Positions 58,100-64,000 of a stretch of DNA of 64,000 nt are shown here, in pieces. Each line of letters starts with the position of its first letter. Positions within the stretch are counted from its first letter, which is position 1. This DNA is from Mytilus californianus. Its lineage: Eukaryota; Mollusca; Bivalvia; Mytilida; Mytilidae. The stretch is taken from the NCBI RefSeq assembly GCF_021869535.1, contig NW_026262668.1:71693558-71757557 (forward strand). Reading direction: 5' to 3'. Below the pieces are notes generated by a model. That model made no database searches. It worked only from the letters and a program-made list of their open reading frames with translations, and was not told where the DNA came from. Made by a program: the position numbers and the translations under genes.

Positions 58100-59221
58100 C
58101 TCTTCGGTCCAAAGTTTACAACCATCTTTGTCTTGATTTTCTTTCTCAGGGGAGAAGCTGAACATTACAGTTAGTGGGAAAAGAGATTTCATGGGATCAG
58201 AAAATTGTTGAAAATTATCATTAACACACAACAAAGATTCCCTGATGTTTTCTGGTGCGCAAAATATATTCCTGTAAAAATATGGTAATCCTCTTCTATA
58301 TCGGTACACTGGGTTGATGGAGGATTGCCGACACATTACATCTGTACTTTCAATAAGCGATGACATGCAGAAACGAGACTTGGATTCAATTGGTAGATCG
58401 ACAAGAAAATCGAAACCTATTTCCAGAAGTACCTTAAGTTTTTCTGACTTTGTTTTATTCGAATATCCGATTTTATTAAATATACTGTACGCGTCCGGTC
58501 CATAAATTTTCAACTTACAAAATTCGAATTCTGTTATATTGTGACATAGAGCACAGAATCTGTTTTGGAAAGCGATTTCGTTGTCGTATACGACACATGG
58601 TCCATTCTTTATAATATCAATTTCATGGCATCTAGAAACAACAGTTCCATTTTCATACCCATTAGGACACGATGCTACCACGAAGAAACCACCAAAGTAA
58701 TCGCGTATATTGGAGTGAGCATAGCAGTTCCAGTATTTATGATACTTCGATATATAACTAACATTTTCCAAAGCCTCCGAACAACAATCGTTATATTCAA
58801 TGCATCCTAAGTCGCAATTACAATATCCACGTTCAGATATTCCATCAGAATTGCAAATTCCTTTTTCAAAACAAGGATCAGAAATGTAGTGTGACGTAGA
58901 TATTTTATTGGACGAGGTCGTTTTTTCGTCTCCGTTAGGTATCGTATTGTCGAAGTTAGTGTCTGGAGATGTTGATAATTTGTTTCCGTCGTCAATTTCA
59001 AAAACTGTTTGTTCTTGTTCACTTGTGAATGGCTGAACAGTTTGTATTTCAAAAATGGTGTTTGTTTTCCCCGTTTCGAGATGTCTATTACTAGCTTTGT
59101 CAGTGAATGTTGTCGAAACTTTTCCAATAGAAATCGTCGACATTCCCAATTCATTTGTCGTTCCTTGAACCCTTATGATCAAATCAAAATAGATGAACAA
59201 AGCCTGTAGAATTGATATCAT
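58100..59221 (-). CDS. Adhesion-like GPCR, signal peptide and extracellular exon
   Basis: ATG at 59221 gives 374 residues to a consensus donor (GAAGAG|GTGAGTAC), ending in phase 0. Residues 1-20 (MISILQALFIYFDLIIRVQG) are a signal peptide. 21-112 is Ser/Thr-rich and stalk-like. Cys 117, 123, 134, 136, 140, 146 and 147, with GYCNCDLGC and YNDCC, match a somatomedin-B-like module. A Cys-rich region follows with VASCPNGYENGTVVSRC (183-198) and AFQNRFCALCHN (217-228), typical of ectodomains of molluscan adhesion/Methuselah-like receptors (family recall). Several N-glycosylation sites. No membrane segment is in this exon; the 7TM exon at 46732-45296 is the only downstream partner seen and joins in frame, giving about 852 residues. 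Confidence 0.82.
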
Positions 59222-60252
59222 TTTAGATATATTTTTTTTAAATATATAGACATAAGCATGCCAGGGCTACGATCCTCTGACTAGAATATGAAGTCACTAT
59301 ATTGTTTGTGTATATGGCAGTTCGTGCCAATTAATAGCGTCCTTTATTCCCAATATTGAATAAGAGTTTTAATACAGGAAAATTAGACAAAACCAATTAA
59401 TAGATGTTTATGACACAAAATGTGCAAACAACATAGCAGATCATGATGATATATGAATATACTGTCAAATGAGTGTGAAAAGCTATAATTAAATTTCTCA
59501 ATTTGTTAATTGCCAGGTGGTTGTTTTTAGTTAGTGTAATTACTGCACCTTGACTTCATTGGGTTGATTATATAGCAAGGAATTGTATATTTAAAAGGAA
59601 TGGAAACACGACTGACTTCAAAGAAAATTGTATGATGCATCTAGGTCTCTTGCGATATGTAGCTCTAACTGACTAGTTACTTGTCTTGCAGCAGTTATCA
59701 AACTTGGCCATTTATTAGCGCTCTGGTATAAAGGCCCGTTGTCACCAGCAAATTTGTGTCGTCTATTTGAAATACGACACGTCATACACATACACCCCTT
59801 GATGATTTCTTTCACAATTTTGACAATCTGGTTTATACTTCGAGAAAAGAAAGTATCTGTTTTGCTACATATATATTATGGTTATCTGCGGCAACGCTTA
59901 ATAATGACTAAAAACTGCAATAGTAAATAGTTTTTTTTAAGTTTTTTAAATCGTAGTTGATCAAAAAAAAATATTGCTTTCACATATTAAATGTCAGCAC
60001 CAACTTCAAATTGATATATCATAACATGTGTCTGTATATTCCGTGAGACTCACTCGGTATGCATATTGACTGCGTGAACAAAATGACGTCAATGTAGACT
60101 ATTAGAGCTAATTTCCTAATGTCTGTTTGGCTAATTTTCTAATGTCTGGTTGGCCTGCTTGCTTTGTTTGTATCAATGTCTGCTCAAGCATTGTAACTAA
60201 GATTGACATCTGCAAACAATATAGATAGGGGGAGTTAAACGTGTATACATTA
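59222..60252. other. Upstream flank of the receptor gene
   Basis: No exon recognised. The - strand frame 59618-59815 contains an ordered-looking stretch (NRRHKFAGDNGPLYQ) but no splice or family support. Confidence 0.4.
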
Positions 60253-60330
60253 CAGTGGGGGATCCAGAGGGGGGCGTAGAGGGCGTACGTCCCCCTTTGC
60301 TTGCACTTTTTTTTTTTTTTTTTTTGTAAA
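60253..60330 (+). mobile_element. Left end of a GGATCC-type element
   Basis: CAGTGGGGGATCCAGAGGG followed by GGGCGTAGAGGGCGTACGTC and a poly-T run of about 22 at 60307. No partner end found nearby. Confidence 0.6.
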
Positions 60331-61198
60331 ATGATTAATCAGACTAGACTTCGTGAACTTTGCCATTTCCCGCGTATTTAATTTTTATGCGACAAATCTT
60401 TACTTATAAAGATATATTTCGCTCGTATTTACTGTAATATATTATTGATTATGTCAAAATCATGTGATTCGTTACGGTGGAGTTGACCAGTGCGTCGAAA
60501 AAACGTCACTCAGTGATTTTGAAATTCAAATTACAGTAACACATTGCTTAGGCTAAGGATGACAAGCATGACACCTTCAAAGCGACAAAGGATTGAACAA
60601 GAACGTATCTATTGACTTCTATTTCACAATTCCACCGAACAGAAAGTAATACTCTATTACACTCTCATGAAAAAAAAAGTTCAACAGCAATATTATTTAC
60701 CTACGAAAACATGTTTAACCCAACACGCCCCAGCCTATTAATAACATAGCTGAATAATGATCCCCATTCAATAAGCTGTAGATAGATTTAAAGTCTAAGG
60801 TACGGACCATTTGATTTGAGGGGGCAGTCTGAGATGTTTGAGAGAAAAATTCTGACCCTGATTTTTGCCTTAAACAAAAATTCTGGCCGTATCTGGATTG
60901 AAAACAATAATCTTGAACACTTTTTTTGCTATTAGAAACTAAAATTTCCAACAGAATTATTTAGCATTAAATGAACATGATGAATAAAAAAACGGGGGTT
61001 TGCATGTAAATCCCATATCTGACCGGAATGTCTGTTTCGTCGAACTGATAAAATGAATACTGTTTCAAGGCCCGACTGCAACCTGCCTGCTGGGTGTGGC
61101 CTTTATGTCTCCATTTGTCGACCATCATTCATACATTCGTTGTCATTTCAGACTCATTCGTAGCCTTTGGTTGATTTGGAACCCCTCACTTCCCTTGT
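60331..61198. other. Non-coding interval
   Basis: The - strand frame 60715-60951 is open for 78 codons, but its composition and context do not identify a gene. Confidence 0.4.
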
Positions 61199-62325
61199 TA
61201 GCTCACCGGGGCCCGAAGGGCCCCATGTGAGCTTATGCCCTCACTTGGCGTCCGTCGTCGTCGTCTGTCGTCGTAAACTATTTCCAAAATCTTCTCCTCT
61301 GAAACTACTGGGCCAAATACCTTCAAACTTTAACTAAATGTTCCTTAGGGTATCTAGTTTATAAATTGTATCCGAAGTCTTGATCCATCGACAAACATGG
61401 CCGCCATGGCTAAAATTAGAACATAGGGGTCAAATGCAGTTTTTGGCATATATCTCAAAAACTAAAGCTTTTAGAGCAAATCTGACATTGGGTAAAATTG
61501 TTCAATTGGTCAAGATCTATCAGCTCTGAAATTTTCAGACGAATCGAACAACCCATTGTTGGGTTGCTGCCACCGAATTGGTAGTTTTAACAAAATTTTG
61601 CAGTTTTTTGTTATTATTTTGAATATTTTTATAGATATATATAAACTGTAAGCAGCAATAATGTTCAGCAAAGTAAGATTTACAAAAAAGTTAATATGAC
61701 CATAATTGTCAATTGACCCCTTAAGGAGTTATTGCCCTTTAAAGACAATTTTACACAATTTGTTCATCAAGTTTGCTAACATTAAAAATCTTCTCCTCTG
61801 AAACTACTGGGCCAATTACCTTCAAACTTAAAGTAAATGTCCTTAGGGTATCTTGTTTATAAATTGTATCCGAAGTTTGTATCCATCGACAAACATGGCC
61901 GCCATGGCTAAAAATAGAACATAAGGGTCAAATGCAGTTTTTGGCTTATATCTCAAAAACTAAATCTTTTAGAGCAAATGTGACATGGGGTAAAATTGTT
62001 TAATTGGTCAAGATCTATCGGCCCTGAAATTATCAGACGAATCGAACAACCCATTGTCGGGTTGCTGCCACCGAATTGGTAGTTTTAACAAAATTTTGCA
62101 GTTTTTTGTTATTATTTTGAATATTATTATAGATATATATAAACTGTATGCAGCAATAATGTTCAGCAAAGTAAGATCTACAAAAAAGTTAATATGACCA
62201 AAATTGTCAATTGACCCCTTAAGGAGTTATTGCCCTTTAAAGACAATTATAAACAATTTGTTCATCAAGTTTGCTAACATTTAAAAATCTTCTCCTCTGA
62301 AATACAGGTGAGCGATTCAGGCTCT
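61199..62325. repeat. Dispersed element with 498-500-bp tandem core
   Basis: TTAGCTCACC then GGGGCCCGAAGGGCCCC (a 7-bp GC stem with GAA loop at 61209-61225) and a CGTCGT run open the element. TCTTCTCCTCTGAAACTACT repeats at 61290, 61788 and (truncated) 62288, giving two 498-500-bp copies. They share AACATGGCCGCCATGGCTAA and CCCCTTAAGGAGTTATTGCC. The far end is CAGGTGAGCGATTCAGG, so GCTCACC/GGTGAGC form short inverted termini. Confidence 0.85.
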
Positions 62326-62699
62326 TGAGAGCCTCTTGTTGGGGGTGAAACATTTCAACCAAACATTTGGATAAAAATTGCTTGTTTGTCTTTCTTAACT
62401 CGTGTCGGTCGTATTGTAAATTTCATTGAATAGCCCGGCGTATATCTTGTTTACAATAAGAAATCCGTGACGTTATGCTAACTAAACATACAACAAACGA
62501 GAATTTTCCATGTCAATTTTTTACTGACAAGTCCCACATCAAATATATTAGTACATAGCTTTGGATCCATCCAATCATTTTATAATAGACAATTAATGGG
62601 GAGAATACGGCATCAAAGATGTCCAACCCTTACACTTTAACTATAAATTATACATGCCTTACGTCAGGAACCGTTAAAAAAGTGCAATTTACACTTATT

Positions 62700-62805
62700 T
62701 TATGTTTTTTAGCCAAAAAAAGGGTCCACAAAAATTTTCGCCTCGCTCCGCTCGACGATATTTACTTACGTCGCCCCTCTTTCCTAAATCCTGGATCCGC
62801 CCCTG
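62700..62805 (-). mobile_element. Partial GGATCC-type element
   Basis: Ends CTGGATCCGCCCCTG at 62805; the interior has CGCCTCGCTCCGCTCGACG. Opposite end not found. Confidence 0.6.
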
Positions 62806-62858
62806 TATTAGTCCAAATAATTATGACGTCTATCAAGGCTATTTTTTTTTTTCTGTGA

Positions 62859-62880
62859 CTCCTTCCTACGTAGGAAGGAG
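62859..62880. repeat. Perfect 22-bp palindrome
   Basis: CTCCTTCCTAC immediately followed by its exact complement GTAGGAAGGAG, with no spacer. Confidence 0.95.
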
Positions 62881-64000
62881 CTATATATCAAATCAAAGAC
62901 CTGCAACTGACTAAAAAAATCTAAAAACTTTGCAATGCTTGCCAATTTATTATGCTTCAGAGAAAGAAAGGGCTAGAGAACTGGATCATCTCATGACATA
63001 TATATGTTAACATACGAAAACAAAGCAATTCAAACAATCAATTTTTAATTTGGTGATATATGAATGTGACGTTCGTATGTAAGACTGAAGTTAACAACCG
63101 AGGTCCTTTAGGAGAGTAACATTTTCCTTTGCCTAGCATTGTTAAACGTGTCAACAACTTCTTTAGTGTCAATGTCAAAATCAGCGTCATTTCCAATGTT
63201 GCACAGAGTTGATCTGGTTTCTTAGATGGATAAATATCCCATCGCGCAACCCATCTTTTAATTTCGAGAAGAAACTGTTATGATTTTTTATGAATTTTTT
63301 TTTTGTCATTTCGTTTGTGCACGCAAGTGCGTCGTTGCGTCAATGGTAGCTACGCCTATGACTTTTTTACTGCTATATCTGGTCAGAGACATATATACAC
63401 ATGTGTATATTTGTCTCTGATCTGGTGTTGTTAAGTTGATTTTTTTTTACTTCACATTCACATTGCATCATTTTTTTTTTCATTTTTACTCTTTGTGATG
63501 CCAAGCAATAGAGAAAAAAGAAGGTAGGTTGCTTCTGCTCACGACATGTACATTATGCAGATATGTTAGAAGATTAAATAATAAGATGTATATGATACAT
63601 GCCATGTTGAATGATTTTATAATCTTAAAATCATCAATCTATGTGAAAAATTATTTTAACTCTCCGTTTAAGTGTTATTTGTTTTTCTTTTGACAGTAAC
63701 CAAATTATTTAAAATATATGTTACAAAAAAAAAAGTTGTTACGGTGAGCTCATGTTTTTAATTTTTTTATTAATATGTACTTAATAAAACTTTTTTTTTT
63801 TAATTTGCCCGTGGTGCGTTTAAAAGCAAATTATGTCCTAAAATGTTCATCACCTCAATCAATGAATATTCATACATCTTAAGTAATGTCTTCGTTTGCG
63901 GTTTTGAATTATTTACTTAATCAAGCTTAACATCAATATTTTGTTGTTAATTGTTTCGTTATTGGCATGCCATATAAGTTTAATGTAAGTATTCGGCTCA
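62881..64000. other. Right-hand flank, no gene recognised
   Basis: Contains a near-perfect palindrome at about 63383-63420 (CAGAGACATATATACACATG centred on ACATGT). The rest is AT-rich with homopolymer runs. Confidence 0.5.

Noticed and set aside
60715..60951. 78-residue - strand frame
   Set aside because: Open, but with no recognisable domain, splice signals or conserved copy in the window; insufficient for a gene call.

Overview
This is an AT-rich animal nuclear window that reads like a bivalve mollusc, most probably a mytilid mussel. The grounds are spliced genes with GT/AG borders, a tRNA-derived SINE, Penelope-like reverse transcriptase relics, many foldback and MITE-like elements, hammerhead ribozyme repeats and a receptor architecture familiar from molluscs. 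The species call is inference; no database was searched.

Host genes are few. The + strand opens with the last coding exon of an RGG-rich RNA-binding protein (211-526). On the - strand, two exons that join in phase 0 (59221-58100 and 46732-45296) appear to make one secretin/adhesion-like seven-transmembrane receptor. It has a signal peptide and a somatomedin-B-like Cys cluster and is split by an intron of about 11.4 kb. A 214-codon - strand ORF (36692-37336) lies inside what looks like a transposable element with 43-bp inverted ends.

The rest is layered repeats. 1.6-6.97 kb: MITEs, an 86-bp tandem repeat and perfect hairpins. 6,970-22,138: a 7.5-kb direct tandem duplication, almost identical apart from one extra 114-bp minisatellite monomer, with a 12-bp filler at the junction. 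22-24.3 kb: a truncated Penelope-like copy carrying a SINE with a clean 11-bp target duplication. 24.4-27.1 kb: a foldback element with hairpins nested in it. 27.1-36.7 kb: a tandem array of 2-kb foldback units, two of them carrying a further 1.08-kb insertion. 38-39 kb: the second copy of a TTAA-flanked MITE. 39.4-44.7 kb: an inverted-repeat-bounded Penelope-like copy with a head-to-head ribozyme array nested inside it.

The most interesting item is that array (42,038-44,047). Monomers of about 540 bp each carry a recognisable hammerhead ribozyme with a CUGAAGA core, a GAAA core, a GACA/UGUC stem II and a palindromic UCCGGA stem III. One copy is nearly ideal, one slightly altered and one, on the other strand, damaged. 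This is the layout of a metazoan retrozyme-type repeat, and cleavage would release a 540-nt RNA. A second hammerhead family sits in the receptor intron (57,337-57,378), with decayed relatives at 10.05, 17.7 and 49.5 kb.

The receptor intron also holds an old CR1/jockey-like LINE broken into ordered fragments by later insertions, two pairs of inverted repeats and two MITEs. The last 5 kb has dispersed repeats, a 498-500-bp tandem repeat and isolated palindromes, with no gene I could recognise.
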